DNA of 52,855 nt from an uncultured bacterium (GTDB lineage: Bacteria; Verrucomicrobiota; Kiritimatiellia; RFP12; UBA1067), in NCBI GenBank assembly GCA_902799715.1, contig CADCBS010000002.1, positions 1 to 52,855 on the forward strand, written 5' to 3'. Both the position numbers and the translations under genes were made by a program. A model generated the notes under the pieces. It saw only the letters and a program-made list of their open reading frames with translations, did no database searches and was not told where the DNA came from. Position 1 is the first letter of the stretch. Every line of letters starts with the position of its first letter. This document shows positions 7,528-15,811 of this stretch, piece by piece.

Positions 7528-8904
7528 ATGTTTGCGTTTCTCAAGCAGCCGGAGTACAAGCCGGCCGAGACCGGCCCAGCCGCCGACGCGAAGTACAGAA
7601 GGCTGCGCTGGCAGGTGTTCCTCGGCGCGTTCATCGGCTACGCCGGGTTCTACCTCGTGCGGAAGAACCTGTCGATGGCCATACCGTCGATGGAGCCGCT
7701 CGGCTTCCACAAGGCGGAGCTGGGTCTGGTCCTCGGCCTGAACGCGGCCGGGTATGCGTTCTCGAAATTCTTGATGGGCAGCGTGAGCGACCGCTCGGAC
7801 GCGCGCGTGTTCCTGCCGCTGGGGCTTGTGCTGTCGGCGATTGCGATGTGTTTCATGATCGTGCCGGTCAAGTTCATCGGCGCGGAGCATAAGACGCTCG
7901 CGATTGCGGTGATGGGCGTATTGAACGCCCTTGTAGGGTGGTTCAACGGCATGGGCTGGCCGCCGTGCGGACGCGTGATGACGCACTGGTTCTCGCAGAA
8001 CGAGCGCGGCACGATGATGAGCGTGTGGAACTGCGCGCACAACGTCGGCGGCGGACTCGTCGGCCCGATGGCGACATACGGCGCGGTCTGGTTCGGCAGC
8101 TGGCTCTACGGGGCCCACGAGGAGTTGTACTTCCTCGTCGGCACGTTCGCGTTTCCGGCGGCGACCGCGCTCTTCATCGCAGTCCTTGCGTATGTCCTCC
8201 TCCGGGACACGCCGCAGTCCTGCGGCCTCCAGTCCGTCGAGGCGTGGCGCGACGACTATCCCAAGAACTACTCCGCCAGGCAGGAGGAGACGCTTTCGAC
8301 GAAGGACATCTTCTTCAAGTACGTGCTCAACAACAAGTACCTCTGGTTCATCGCCCTTTCCAACGCATTCGTCTACATGGTGCGCTACGGATGCCTCGAC
8401 TGGGCGCCGACGATCCTCAAGGAGCGCGGCATCGACATCAAGAGCGCGGGCTGGGCCTATTTCGCGTACGAATACGCCGCCATCCCCGGGACGCTGCTCT
8501 GCGGCTGGGTGTCCGACAAGGTGTTCAAGGGCAAGCGCGCGATGCCGACGATTCTTTTCATGGCGCTGGTGCTGGTGTTCATCGCCCTGTACTGGGCTTT
8601 CATCGACAGCCTGACAGTCGTCGTCGTCAGCCTGATCGGCATTGGTTTCTTCATCTACGGGCCGGTGATGCTCATCGGCGTTCAGGCGCTCGACCTCGCG
8701 CCGAAGAACGCCGCCGGCACGGCGGCAGGCCTCACGGGCTTCTTCGGCTACTTCCTCGGCACGTTCATCCTGGCCAACTGGGTGATGGGCTGGGTCGCGG
8801 ACAAGGCCGGCTGGGGCTGGACGTTCGGCATGCTCATCGCGGCGTGCGTCCTCTCGGTGTTCTTCATGGCGCTGACATGCAAGCAGGAGCATTCGCCGGA
8901 ATGA
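7528..8904 (+). CDS. glpT: Glycerol-3-phosphate transporter (OPA-family MFS antiporter)
   Basis: This 458-residue membrane protein has twelve predicted helices and a strong ribosome site (GAGGAGG, about 10 bases before ATG). Helix 1 and its flanks (YRRLRWQVFLGAFIGYAGFY, LVRKNLSMAIP) match the organophosphate:phosphate antiporters GlpT/UhpT, as do KFLMGSVSDRSDAR and FNGMGWPPCGRVMTHWFS. It would import glycerol 3-phosphate in exchange for phosphate. It lies 40 bases after the DUF1667 gene in the same operon as the dehydrogenase, which makes glycerol 3-phosphate a better substrate guess than hexose phosphate. Confidence 0.93.
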   Translation: MFAFLKQPEYKPAETGPAADAKYRRLRWQVFLGAFIGYAGFYLVRKNLSMAIPSMEPLGFHKAELGLVLGLNAAGYAFSKFLMGSVSDRSDARVFLPLGLVLSAIAMCFMIVPVKFIGAEHKTLAIAVMGVLNALVGWFNGMGWPPCGRVMTHWFSQNERGTMMSVWNCAHNVGGGLVGPMATYGAVWFGSWLYGAHEELYFLVGTFAFPAATALFIAVLAYVLLRDTPQSCGLQSVEAWRDDYPKNYSARQEETLSTKDIFFKYVLNNKYLWFIALSNAFVYMVRYGCLDWAPTILKERGIDIKSAGWAYFAYEYAAIPGTLLCGWVSDKVFKGKRAMPTILFMALVLVFIALYWAFIDSLTVVVVSLIGIGFFIYGPVMLIGVQALDLAPKNAAGTAAGLTGFFGYFLGTFILANWVMGWVADKAGWGWTFGMLIAACVLSVFFMALTCKQEHSPE

Positions 8905-9350
8905 GCGCGCGCGCGGCGATGGCCTCGGGACGCGCTGCGGCGGCGATCGCCGCCGCGCTCTGCGCAGTCTTCGTCTGCGGATGCGAAAGCCCGCGCCCGC
9001 AGTTCGACCGCCGCAACCCGCCGGTGGAAATCCTCGAAGGCGGCCGCGTGGTCTACCGCGGCCTGACGGTGCCGCTGCAGGAGCTCCCGGACCGCCTGCG
9101 CTCCGACGGCGTGGGCCGGCGCGACGAAATACCCGTCCTTCTCGGCTACGGAGTCACGCAGAACGACTTGAAGCCGCTCAGCGGCTACATGATGTCGAAG
9201 GGCTACACGCGTCTCGTGTACGTCACGCCGGAACGCGGCGTCTCGTTCGTGAAGGGCCAGAGCGTGGAGCCTGCCCAGCATATCGCGCGGCCCGGGCAGG
9301 ACGGCCAGACCCCCAGAGCCCCCACGGTCCGCTACCGCCGTTCCAGATAG
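8901..9350 (+). CDS. Small lipoprotein with possible ExbD-like periplasmic domain
   Basis: This 149-residue protein starts at ATG 8901 inside an ATGA overlap with the glpT stop. An alternative ATG lies a few codons inside. A hydrophobic signal ends in FVCGC, a plausible lipobox. The mature part (VVYRGLTVPLQELPDRL, IPVLLGYGVTQNDLKPLSGY, KGYTRLVYVTPERG) has the alternating beta/helix pattern of the ExbD/TolR periplasmic domain, but similarity is slight. I recognise no named family. The C-terminus is Pro/Arg-rich and may be disordered. Confidence 0.65.
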   Translation: MSARAAMASGRAAAAIAAALCAVFVCGCESPRPQFDRRNPPVEILEGGRVVYRGLTVPLQELPDRLRSDGVGRRDEIPVLLGYGVTQNDLKPLSGYMMSKGYTRLVYVTPERGVSFVKGQSVEPAQHIARPGQDGQTPRAPTVRYRRSR

Positions 9351-9352
9351 CC

Positions 9353-9417
9353 CCGCCGCGCGTCCGCGCGGCGGAAGCGCGTTGGCATGCTTTTACCGTC
9401 CGGCGCGCCAGCGCCGG
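9353..9417 (+). terminator. Two GC hairpins after the glpT operon
   Basis: A perfect 10-bp inverted repeat (CCGCCGCGCG, 9353-9362, with 9365-9374) is followed by a second perfect 7-bp one (CCGGCGC, 9400-9406, with 9411-9417). Neither is followed by a clear T run; a TTTT lies between them at 9391. They probably reduce read-through into the next gene, but an intrinsic terminator is not certain. Confidence 0.4.
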
Positions 9418-9448
9418 TTCCGGCAATCCAAAGAGAAAGAAAACGAAA

Positions 9449-10957
9449 ATGAAGAAAGCCATGATCCTCGCGGCGCTTTGCGCCGCCGTCCTCGCCGGCT
9501 GCGGCGAAAAATACGAGTCGTCAGGTGGTTATGCCTCCGGCAAGTCTGCAGAAACGCCTGAAACCGTCGCCAGGAAGTTCCTTGAAGCAATGGCGACAGC
9601 CGACCTTGATGCCGCCAGGAAATACATGTGCGCGGACACCGCCAAGGATTTCGATGCATCCATGGAAGAGGAAAAGAAGAAAAGGGGCGAAGTGGAGTTC
9701 ACGAAGAGGCTGGAGAAAGCAAAGAAGAAAACCAAGGAGAAATCCAAGGGCGTCAAGATCGAGAAGAAGGATGTCAAGATCGACGGCGACAAGGCCACTG
9801 CGACCTTCACGGCCTCCAAAGAAGGCGATAAGAGGAAAGATGACGAGATTAAGCTTAATCTCGTGAAGGAAGACGGCGAGTGGAAGGTCGATATGTCCGC
9901 CGAGAAGAAGAAGAGTTCGGCCTACGCCGCCGGTTCACAGGGGCGCAAGCTATACCAGGGCATCCTGTCTGCCAACATGTCGCTGCAGCGCAACGGCAAC
10001 AAGACGATCTGGCCGAAGACCAAGTCCAGCACGTCCGGCGGCAGTTCCAAGATATGGGACAAGGGCTACCGGAACAGCCGCGACTATTTCGCGGACTTGT
10101 TCGACGTCAAGAACGCCGGCGCCCCCGAGAAGCAGAAGAAGGAAATCATGGAAGACGTGAACGTTATCTTCGGCTGCGGCGTACCCGCTCCGGCGGATGC
10201 CGGCCGCCTTGGCCCCGAAAATATCATGTGGTGCATTGCCGGCAATCTGCAGGATTCCTATCCAGGCGTCTTGCCTGTGATCGTCTCCGCCAATGTGGAC
10301 GTGTCCCGCCTTCTCGCTAGGTATGACGGAGAGGCCGACGATATCGTGCCCATCGGCCGTGCCGCCGGAATAGACAGCGGACTGGAGTTCAACGACGATT
10401 ACGCCGTCTTCATACGCAAGAATGGTGCGACCGAGGTCGTTCCCGCCAAGAAACTTACCTTGAAGCGCATATACCAGGGCCAGGCGTTCGACATCTCCAA
10501 CGTGTCCGGCAACCGCGAGCCGTTCTGCTACCTTACGCCGAAAGGCAAGGTCGAGTGTAGCGGTCCGAAGACCTGCTTTACGCCGAAAGGCAAGGTCGAG
10601 AGCAACGGTCCGAACGCGCCCGAAGCCGTCGCCCAGAAGTTCCTCGAAACGGCGATGACCGGCGACATAGACGCCGCAAAGAAGTACATGTCCAAGGAAA
10701 CCGTCATGATGTTGGACGGTTTCGAAGAGATGGCCAAGAAGCAGGACGAGAAGAAGTACAAGGAAGAGAAGGAACAGCAAAAGAAGAAAGCCAAGGAGAA
10801 ATCCAAGGGCGTCAAGATCGAGAAGAAGGATGTCAAGGTCGACGGCGACAAGGCCACTGTGACCTTCAAGCTTTCCAAGGAAGGCGAAAAGGCGGAAGAA
10901 GAGAAGATCGAGCTTGTGAAGGAAGACGGCGAGTGGAAGGTCGCCCTGAAGAAGTAA
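9449..10957 (+). CDS. Chimeric lipoprotein: DUF4878-like / pseudopilin-like / DUF4878-like
   Basis: This 502-residue lipoprotein starts at ATG 9449; the lipobox is LAGC at residues about 16-19. Residues about 30-145 have the DUF4878 pattern (PETVARKFLEAMATADLDAA ... DGDKATATF ... LVKEDGEWKVD). Residues about 150-370 resemble the body of PVC pseudopilins (GRKLYQGILSANMS, TIWPKT, NSRDYFADLF). Residues about 390-502 repeat the first domain (PEAVAQKFLETAMTGDIDAA ... EDGEWKVALKK). The two outer domains share a stretch of about 75 nearly identical bases near 9731 and 10790. A second direct repeat (around 10536 and 10578) lies at the junction. It is exported and probably anchored in the envelope; function is unknown. 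Confidence 0.85.
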   Translation: MKKAMILAALCAAVLAGCGEKYESSGGYASGKSAETPETVARKFLEAMATADLDAARKYMCADTAKDFDASMEEEKKKRGEVEFTKRLEKAKKKTKEKSKGVKIEKKDVKIDGDKATATFTASKEGDKRKDDEIKLNLVKEDGEWKVDMSAEKKKSSAYAAGSQGRKLYQGILSANMSLQRNGNKTIWPKTKSSTSGGSSKIWDKGYRNSRDYFADLFDVKNAGAPEKQKKEIMEDVNVIFGCGVPAPADAGRLGPENIMWCIAGNLQDSYPGVLPVIVSANVDVSRLLARYDGEADDIVPIGRAAGIDSGLEFNDDYAVFIRKNGATEVVPAKKLTLKRIYQGQAFDISNVSGNREPFCYLTPKGKVECSGPKTCFTPKGKVESNGPNAPEAVAQKFLETAMTGDIDAAKKYMSKETVMMLDGFEEMAKKQDEKKYKEEKEQQKKKAKEKSKGVKIEKKDVKVDGDKATVTFKLSKEGEKAEEEKIELVKEDGEWKVALKK

Positions 10958-11056
10958 GGCGGCGCTTTCCGGCGCATGCTTGAACGAAGGCGCGGGATGC
11001 GCAGCCTAAACGGTTCTGCGCCCCGCGCCTTTCCATTTGCAGAAAAGGGAATCGGA

Positions 11057-12190
11057 ATGAGCAACAGCGACAGCCAGCTGCGGGAACGGAAGGACGGGGT
11101 TGCTTCGCGCGCCGCGAACGGAGGCGCCCTGCCGGCCGATGCGCAGAAAAAGCCCCGGGGGCGCGATACGTCGATTGAATCGTACCGGGTCTTCTTGATG
11201 TTCATGATATGCTTCATCCATTCGGTCTCGATGGGCATCGCGCCAAATCAACGTCTGCTCGGCGGGCTTCTTTGGGCCGTCTGCGGGTTTGTGTTCATCA
11301 GCGGCTGGTTCGGAATAAATTTTTCCGCGTCCAAGCTTATGCGCCTGCTCGCGACCGCCGTCTTTTGCGGCGGGCTGGCCGCCGCAATAGGGTATTTTTC
11401 GGGTATGCCGGTAGGCAGCTGGGACGTCGTCCGTTGGACTATGCGGCGGTGGTTCGTGTGCGCGTACATGGTGCTGATGCTGCTCGCTCCCTTTCTGAAT
11501 GCCGCGATAGACAGCCCCCGCGGCATGAGGAACGGCATATCGGCGGTCGTCATTCTGGCGATGTGGAATTGGCTTTCGACGTCCCGGGCCGGAATCAAGT
11601 TCGGGCCATTGACCGCCGGACTCGGGGATTATACGTTCACCATGATGGTCGTCGTATACATCGTAGCGAGATTGATCCGCAAGAGCTGCGACGGCGGCGG
11701 GGCCGTCAGGGCGTCGCTTTTCACCGTGAAGACGTCCGTGTCCGCAGTCCTGCTGCTTCTGGCGCTGCTTGTCTGCCTGCCGCACCATTTCGCCATATAC
11801 AGTTCTCCGGTCGCGCTGTGCATGGCGGTGGCCGCATTCTTCCTGTTCCGGCACGTCAAGCCGGGCAAAAGGCTCGGAAGCGCCGTACTGTTCATCGCGC
11901 CGTCGATGCTTCCCGTCTACCTGATCCATACGAACGAGGTCGGTTTCTCCGCCATAAAGCAGATTGAACGGTTCTTGGACGGAAAAGGCGTTCCGGCATT
12001 CGTCTTCATTCCGGCGACCGCGCTGGCCGTATTCTCCGCATGCCTTGCCATCGACATGTTCCGGCGCGGCTTGTGCAGGCTGTCCGGCGGTTTTATCAAG
12101 CGGATTTCGTCGGTCGTCGACGATTTGTGCAACCGCATCGACATGAAGATCTGCTCGGCGCTGCGCGGCGACGGAAACGCCAAGTCGTGA
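11057..12190 (+). CDS. Acyltransferase-3 family membrane protein
   Basis: This 377-residue protein is predicted to have about ten membrane helices. The opening of the domain (DTSIESYRVFLMFMICFIHS, then VCGFVFISGWFGINFS) matches Acyl_transf_3 proteins, in which the His of helix 1 takes part in transfer of an acyl group, usually O-acetylation of a surface sugar. I start at ATG 11057, preceded by AAAAGGGA; the longer reading to 10976 is Arg-rich and lacks a ribosome site. The first 40 residues are a charged cytoplasmic extension. No glycan gene adjoins it, so the acceptor is unknown. Confidence 0.85.
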   Translation: MSNSDSQLRERKDGVASRAANGGALPADAQKKPRGRDTSIESYRVFLMFMICFIHSVSMGIAPNQRLLGGLLWAVCGFVFISGWFGINFSASKLMRLLATAVFCGGLAAAIGYFSGMPVGSWDVVRWTMRRWFVCAYMVLMLLAPFLNAAIDSPRGMRNGISAVVILAMWNWLSTSRAGIKFGPLTAGLGDYTFTMMVVVYIVARLIRKSCDGGGAVRASLFTVKTSVSAVLLLLALLVCLPHHFAIYSSPVALCMAVAAFFLFRHVKPGKRLGSAVLFIAPSMLPVYLIHTNEVGFSAIKQIERFLDGKGVPAFVFIPATALAVFSACLAIDMFRRGLCRLSGGFIKRISSVVDDLCNRIDMKICSALRGDGNAKS

Positions 12191-12217
12191 AAACAAGGTA
12201 AAGGAACGGAGGACGGC

Positions 12218-13525
12218 ATGGTAAGCAGGAGGGAATTCATCGCGGGGGCCGCTGCTGCCGCGGCCGCTGGAGTCGCCGCAGGGGCGAAGTCCGCGGGCGT
12301 GAAGCCGGCCGGCGCGCCGGAGAAGTTGATTTTGTCGGAGCCTGCGCTGCAGAACGCCGCGGAAACTTCGATGTGCGTGGCGTTCGAGACGCCCGGCGGC
12401 GCAAGCGGCTGGGTGGAGTATTCGGAGTCTCCCGGCATGTCCGGCGCCTTGCGCGCGTATTCCGGCGAAGGCCCGCTGATGGACATCGACGGCCCGGCGG
12501 CGAGGATCAGGATCCGCGGCCTCAAGCCGGACACGAAGTACTGGTACCGGATCGGCGCCGACAGGATTTCGTACAAGGGCGGGTACAAGATGAAGAACCT
12601 CGGCCCGGAGCGCGGGAAGTCCGTGTATTCGTTCTCTACGCTCGGTCCGTCCGCGCAAGGCTCGTTCTGCGTCATAAACGACACTCACGACCGCTATCCG
12701 GCGCTCGGCCCGGTGCTGTCGAAGGTGGCGGAAATCAAGCCGCGCGCGACGATATGGAACGGCGACGCCTCGAACACGTCCGAGGCCGTCGCCGATGCGA
12801 TCCGGATATTTCTGCGCCCGCACCCCGGACACCTTGCGTACGCGGCCTGCACTCCGTACATGTTCATAAACGGCAACCACGACTTCCGCGGCCGCTTCAA
12901 CAGGCGGCTTCACGAGGTCGTGATGTTCCGCGACCCCGCCGAAAGGAGTGGAAGATTCGCCTGCCTCGGGCGGAACTTCGCGCAGCGGCTGGGCGATATC
13001 GCTTTGATCGGCATGGATACCGGCGAGGACAAGCTCGACACCAATCCGGCGTTCGCCGGCATATTCAAGATGCGCGAATACCGCGAACTCCAGACCGAGT
13101 GGCTCGCGGAGACGATCGAGACCGCGCCCGTCAAGACGGCGCGCCACAAGGTCGTATTCTGCCACATACCGCTCTTCGACCCGCGTCCCGGCGAGAATCC
13201 GGGCGATCTGGCGCCTGCGGACACGGCGCCGGGATATGCATTGAACTACGCCGCATGGCAGAGGACGTGCGCGCGGATGTGGAGCCCGTACTTCGAAAAG
13301 GCCGGCGTGAAGCTCGTGATAGCCGCGCACCAGCACTGTTTCCGATACGATCCGCCTGCTCCCGGACGGTCCTGGGCGCAGGTGATCGGCGGCGGCTGCG
13401 ACGCATCCGGGAAAGATCCAGCGTCCTATCCTACCGTCATCGAAGGCCGCAGCGAAGGCGGAAGGCTGAAGATAACCGTCCACAACGTCGTTTCCGGCCG
13501 CAAGGCGTTCGAGAAGTTTTTCTGA
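12218..13525 (+). CDS. Tat-exported purple-acid-phosphatase-like metallophosphoesterase
   Basis: This 435-residue protein begins MVSRREFIAGAAAA, a twin-arginine signal. Residues about 45-145 look like the Fn3-like N-terminal domain of purple acid phosphatases (RIRIRGLKPDTKYWYRIG). The catalytic domain shows the calcineurin-type metal motifs in order: INDTHD, IWNGDASN, INGNHDFRG, FCHIPLF and AAHQHCFRY. It should hydrolyse phosphoesters in the periplasm, and may be an Fe/Zn or Fe/Mn enzyme. A GGAGG-rich ribosome site precedes the ATG. It is 27 bases after the acyltransferase, likely the same transcript. Confidence 0.92.
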   Translation: MVSRREFIAGAAAAAAAGVAAGAKSAGVKPAGAPEKLILSEPALQNAAETSMCVAFETPGGASGWVEYSESPGMSGALRAYSGEGPLMDIDGPAARIRIRGLKPDTKYWYRIGADRISYKGGYKMKNLGPERGKSVYSFSTLGPSAQGSFCVINDTHDRYPALGPVLSKVAEIKPRATIWNGDASNTSEAVADAIRIFLRPHPGHLAYAACTPYMFINGNHDFRGRFNRRLHEVVMFRDPAERSGRFACLGRNFAQRLGDIALIGMDTGEDKLDTNPAFAGIFKMREYRELQTEWLAETIETAPVKTARHKVVFCHIPLFDPRPGENPGDLAPADTAPGYALNYAAWQRTCARMWSPYFEKAGVKLVIAAHQHCFRYDPPAPGRSWAQVIGGGCDASGKDPASYPTVIEGRSEGGRLKITVHNVVSGRKAFEKFF

Positions 13526-13534
13526 GGCGCGCTC

Positions 13535-13556
13535 CGCCGGGAACACCGTCCCGGCG
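13535..13556 (+). terminator. Hairpin after the metallophosphatase gene
   Basis: A perfect 8-bp inverted repeat (CGCCGGGA / TCCCGGCG) with a 6-base loop starts 10 bases after the stop codon. There is no T tract, so it may be a weak or factor-assisted terminator. Confidence 0.45.
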
Positions 13557-13589
13557 ACCGCCCGTCATTTGCGATGCGGCGCTTCCTTG

Positions 13590-13674
13590 CGGCGCATCCG
13601 TCCGGCGATTGATGAAGTCTCCGGTTGCCGCGCCGAGGGTTGCTGTAGGCGATTGCGCCTGGGCTTGCCGTCAT
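13590..13674 (-). pseudogene. Relic of a VapC (PIN) toxin N-terminus
   Basis: From the ATG at 13674 the minus strand reads MTASPGAIAYSNPRRGNRRL. The intact VapC at 24455 in this window begins MKVCLDTNAYSNLRRGNKKL. The shared AYSNxRRGNxxL block is encoded by DNA identical at 19 of 20 bases around GCCGA(A/G)GGTTGCTGTAGGCG. The catalytic Asp of the LDTN motif is replaced by Gly, and similarity stops after about 28 codons, so this is a dead fragment of a paralogous module. Confidence 0.6.
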
Positions 13675-13714
13675 GTCGCCGCTGCGGCGCGTCAGGGACG
13701 ATGCGTCCCGCCGA

Positions 13715-13963
13715 TCAGAAAAGGTCGGCGTGGGAGCCGGTGCGGGTGAGGGTCAGTACGAGGACGTCGTTCTCGATTCGATATAGAAGAAGCCAGCCGG
13801 GCGTGATGTGGCAATCGCGCGTTCCTTCCATGTCGCCGGTAAGAGCATGGTCGCGGTATTGAGGGGGAAGTGTTTCGCCGTTCGCCAACATCTTGAGGAC
13901 AAGCCGTCCTGCCGGAGCTGCACCCGTTTCGTGACGCTTGCACGTTTCGCAGATGTATTCCAC
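13715..13963 (-). pseudogene. YafQ-family toxin, probably frameshifted or N-terminally damaged
   Basis: The C-terminal 55 residues are a textbook YafQ toxin: LANGETLPPQYRDHALTGDM, TRDCHITPGWLLLYRI, LVLTLTRTGSHADLF, including the catalytic-core His residues. YafQ is an mRNA interferase of the RelE fold. Upstream of LANGE the reading frame lacks the usual basic helix. The neighbouring frame reads SAKRASVTKRVQLRQDGLSS, which fits the expected K/R-rich helix, so a frameshift near 13890-13910 is likely. The only in-frame start is a GTG at 13963 and no DinJ/RelB antitoxin gene is found upstream. I regard it as a decayed orphan toxin. Confidence 0.65.
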
Positions 13964-13983
13964 CCCGCCCCATCCACCGAAAT

Positions 13984-14154
13984 AAGATTACGGTGCGTAT
14001 GAAATCAGTCTCCAACAGATGCGTCATTCTGTCGCAGCAAGATTACGGTACGTATGAAATCTGATTCGCCCCTCGCATCGGTAGGGCGGCTTGTCCCCAA
14101 GCCGCCGCATACGGCTCCGCAACCCCGAAATAAGATTACGGTGCGTATGAAATC
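13984..14154. repeat. Thrice-repeated 23-bp motif, irregular spacing
   Basis: The 23-bp unit starting AAGATTACGG and ending GTATGAAATC occurs at 13984-14006, 14039-14061 (one mismatch) and 14132-14154. The first and third copies also share the preceding CCGAAAT. Spacings are 55 and 93 bases, so it is not a CRISPR. The copies lie upstream of the yafQ relic, where an antitoxin gene and operator would be expected. Confidence 0.8.
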
Positions 14155-14732
14155 CATACACCCTGGAGGGAAGGACGCGCCGGCGGCTGTCGCCCTGCCG
14201 GTTTTCGGCCTGCACGGTTTGGCGGATGCGCCAGAAGAGATTTTAGGCTTGCGTTGCAGAGCGCGATTATTATAAAATTCAGTTGTTCCGGCTACTTGTC
14301 GCGGAAGCGGCGGGCGGTCCGGGCGAGAAGTTCTTTGACATAGGCGGGTGCATCCGGCCCGCCGCCGGCCTGTAGTCCTGGCAGCGAAGGAGAAATCCTG
14401 CGCTGCGGGCGAAGGGCCAAACTCCGGGAAACGCGCGTTCCGGCGGAAGCCGTCGCGTTGCGGGGAACGGAGGTTCGCGACACTGGAGCAAGGTGTCGCG
14501 GAACGTACGCAACAGCGTATTTGGGTTTTGACGAAAACCGCTAATTTTCACGATGAAACCTGATACGATTGTGCGTCCGTGCGTTAGGTCGCGCGGTGCA
14601 CTTTCCGGTTCGTGTTTCATCAGGGCTCTTAGCGGTGCCTCGTCAAGACATGGGTTTTGGGGAGTGCGCCGCTTATTTCATGCCCCGGCGGCGCTCTTCC
14701 TCGCAAAAACATGGGGCGAAGGAGAGAATGGC
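14155..14732. other. Non-coding or decayed stretch
   Basis: I find no supportable gene here. Short frames on both strands are Arg/Pro/Ser-rich and lack family motifs. A ribosome site (GAAGGAGA) at about 14718-14726 belongs to the following gene. No convincing promoter is visible, although the transcription start for the next operon must lie in or before this stretch. Confidence 0.6.
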
Positions 14733-15380
14733 ATGCGTAGAATGAATGGTGCCGGCTTTCTGTGGAATGTCGTGTTGCTTGTTTTTGCGGCGGTGCCGAT
14801 TGTTTCACTGTCGGAAGAATCGGTCACAAGGGGATACGAGCGGGCTGGCGACGCCGGATCTGGCGAAGCCAGCGGCAGGGATATATACCATTGCGACCCG
14901 CCGCCGTATGTGGCGACGTCGCCGTTCGCGCTTGCGCTTGCCCCAATGTTCGAGGCTCCAGGCGAGCGGTGGGATGTAGAGCCGCTTCGCATCAGCCTGC
15001 TTGTCGGCCGCCACAGGGCTGTGTCAGGACTTGACATCGGTGCGATTGGCAGCATGGCGGATTTCAAAATGGACGGCATCGGCGTGGCCGGGTTGTTCAA
15101 CGCCGTTGGCGAGTCCAACGGTGCCATACACGTGGCCGGGATAGTGAACTTCGCCGCGTTTGACTACAGCGGTTGCCAGATATCCGGCCTTTATTCATGC
15201 ACCGAAGGCTCGCATTTCGGCGCCCAGATCGGCTTCGCCAACTATTCGGGGCGCATGACGGGTGTGCAGATTGGCGTGTTCAACTACGCGGAGAATCTCT
15301 CCGGAGTGCAGATCGGCGCATTCAACTTTTGCGCAAATTCCGCGGCAAGGTTCATGCCGGTCCTAAATTTATCGTTCTGA
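14733..15380 (+). CDS. LA_2272-like surface repeat protein
   Basis: This 215-residue protein has an N-terminal signal (FLWNVVLLVFAAVPIVSLS). From about residue 90 there is a repeating pattern in which every 15-20 residues a short strand ends in xxGVQIGxFN or similar: GVAGLFNAVGES, VAGIVNFAAF, GAQIGFANYSG, GVQIGVFNYAENLSGVQIGA. This is the LA_2272-type surface repeat and it ends, as usual, in MPVLNLSF. I start at ATG 14733, 7 bases after a GAAGGAGA site. It opens a run of five closely spaced envelope genes. The biochemical function of the family is unknown. Confidence 0.75.
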   Translation: MRRMNGAGFLWNVVLLVFAAVPIVSLSEESVTRGYERAGDAGSGEASGRDIYHCDPPPYVATSPFALALAPMFEAPGERWDVEPLRISLLVGRHRAVSGLDIGAIGSMADFKMDGIGVAGLFNAVGESNGAIHVAGIVNFAAFDYSGCQISGLYSCTEGSHFGAQIGFANYSGRMTGVQIGVFNYAENLSGVQIGAFNFCANSAARFMPVLNLSF

Positions 15381-15396
15381 GGAAGGAGTCTCCGAT

Positions 15397-15786
15397 ATGG
15401 GCATTTTTAGAAGAATTGCGGGTGCGCTCGCCATGGCGGCGCTCGCCGGATGCGTTTCGAGCACGGCCGGGGTATGGGTGGAAAAGGGGCGTCTCAGCAT
15501 AGAAGACCCGGCGTTCGCCACTAATATTGACGTGGTCCGCGACAGATGCAGGAAGACTGCCGAGGGGTTTCTTGAGACGCAGATACTTGTGAAGAACAAA
15601 AACCGGGACGATTTCCGCTGCCAATATCGCATCGAGTGGTTCGACAAGGACAACATGGTGCAGACGCACCAGACCTCGCCTTGGACGCCGCTTCTGATGC
15701 GAGGCGGGGAACCTGTGGAAATCAGCGAGGTTTCCATACTCAAGGGTTCCGAGGACTTTAGGCTGAAAATTCGCAGGATGGATTGA
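15397..15786 (+). CDS. YcfL-like DUF1425 lipoprotein
   Basis: This 129-residue lipoprotein has a lipobox LAGC at residues about 15-18. Its body (FLETQILVKNKNRDDF, QYRIEWFDKDNMVQ, SEDFRLKIRRMD) matches DUF1425, the family of E. coli YcfL. In enterobacteria ycfL lies immediately upstream of lpoB, and here the next gene is also LpoB-like, so the gene pair is conserved across phyla. An AAGGAG ribosome site precedes the ATG. The role of YcfL is unknown; a part in outer-membrane or cell-wall work is inferred from the pairing. Confidence 0.8.
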   Translation: MGIFRRIAGALAMAALAGCVSSTAGVWVEKGRLSIEDPAFATNIDVVRDRCRKTAEGFLETQILVKNKNRDDFRCQYRIEWFDKDNMVQTHQTSPWTPLLMRGGEPVEISEVSILKGSEDFRLKIRRMD

Positions 15787-15811
15787 CCGATTGATAAACG
15801 AAGGAGATAAG

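Noticed and set aside
13984-14154. 23-bp motif copies as a CRISPR array
   Set aside because: Spacing is irregular (32 and 70 bases between copies), only three copies occur, and one has a mismatch.
14279-14620. A 113-codon minus-strand frame
   Set aside because: Arg/Pro/Ser-rich with no motif or ribosome site and no similarity to neighbours that I can see.
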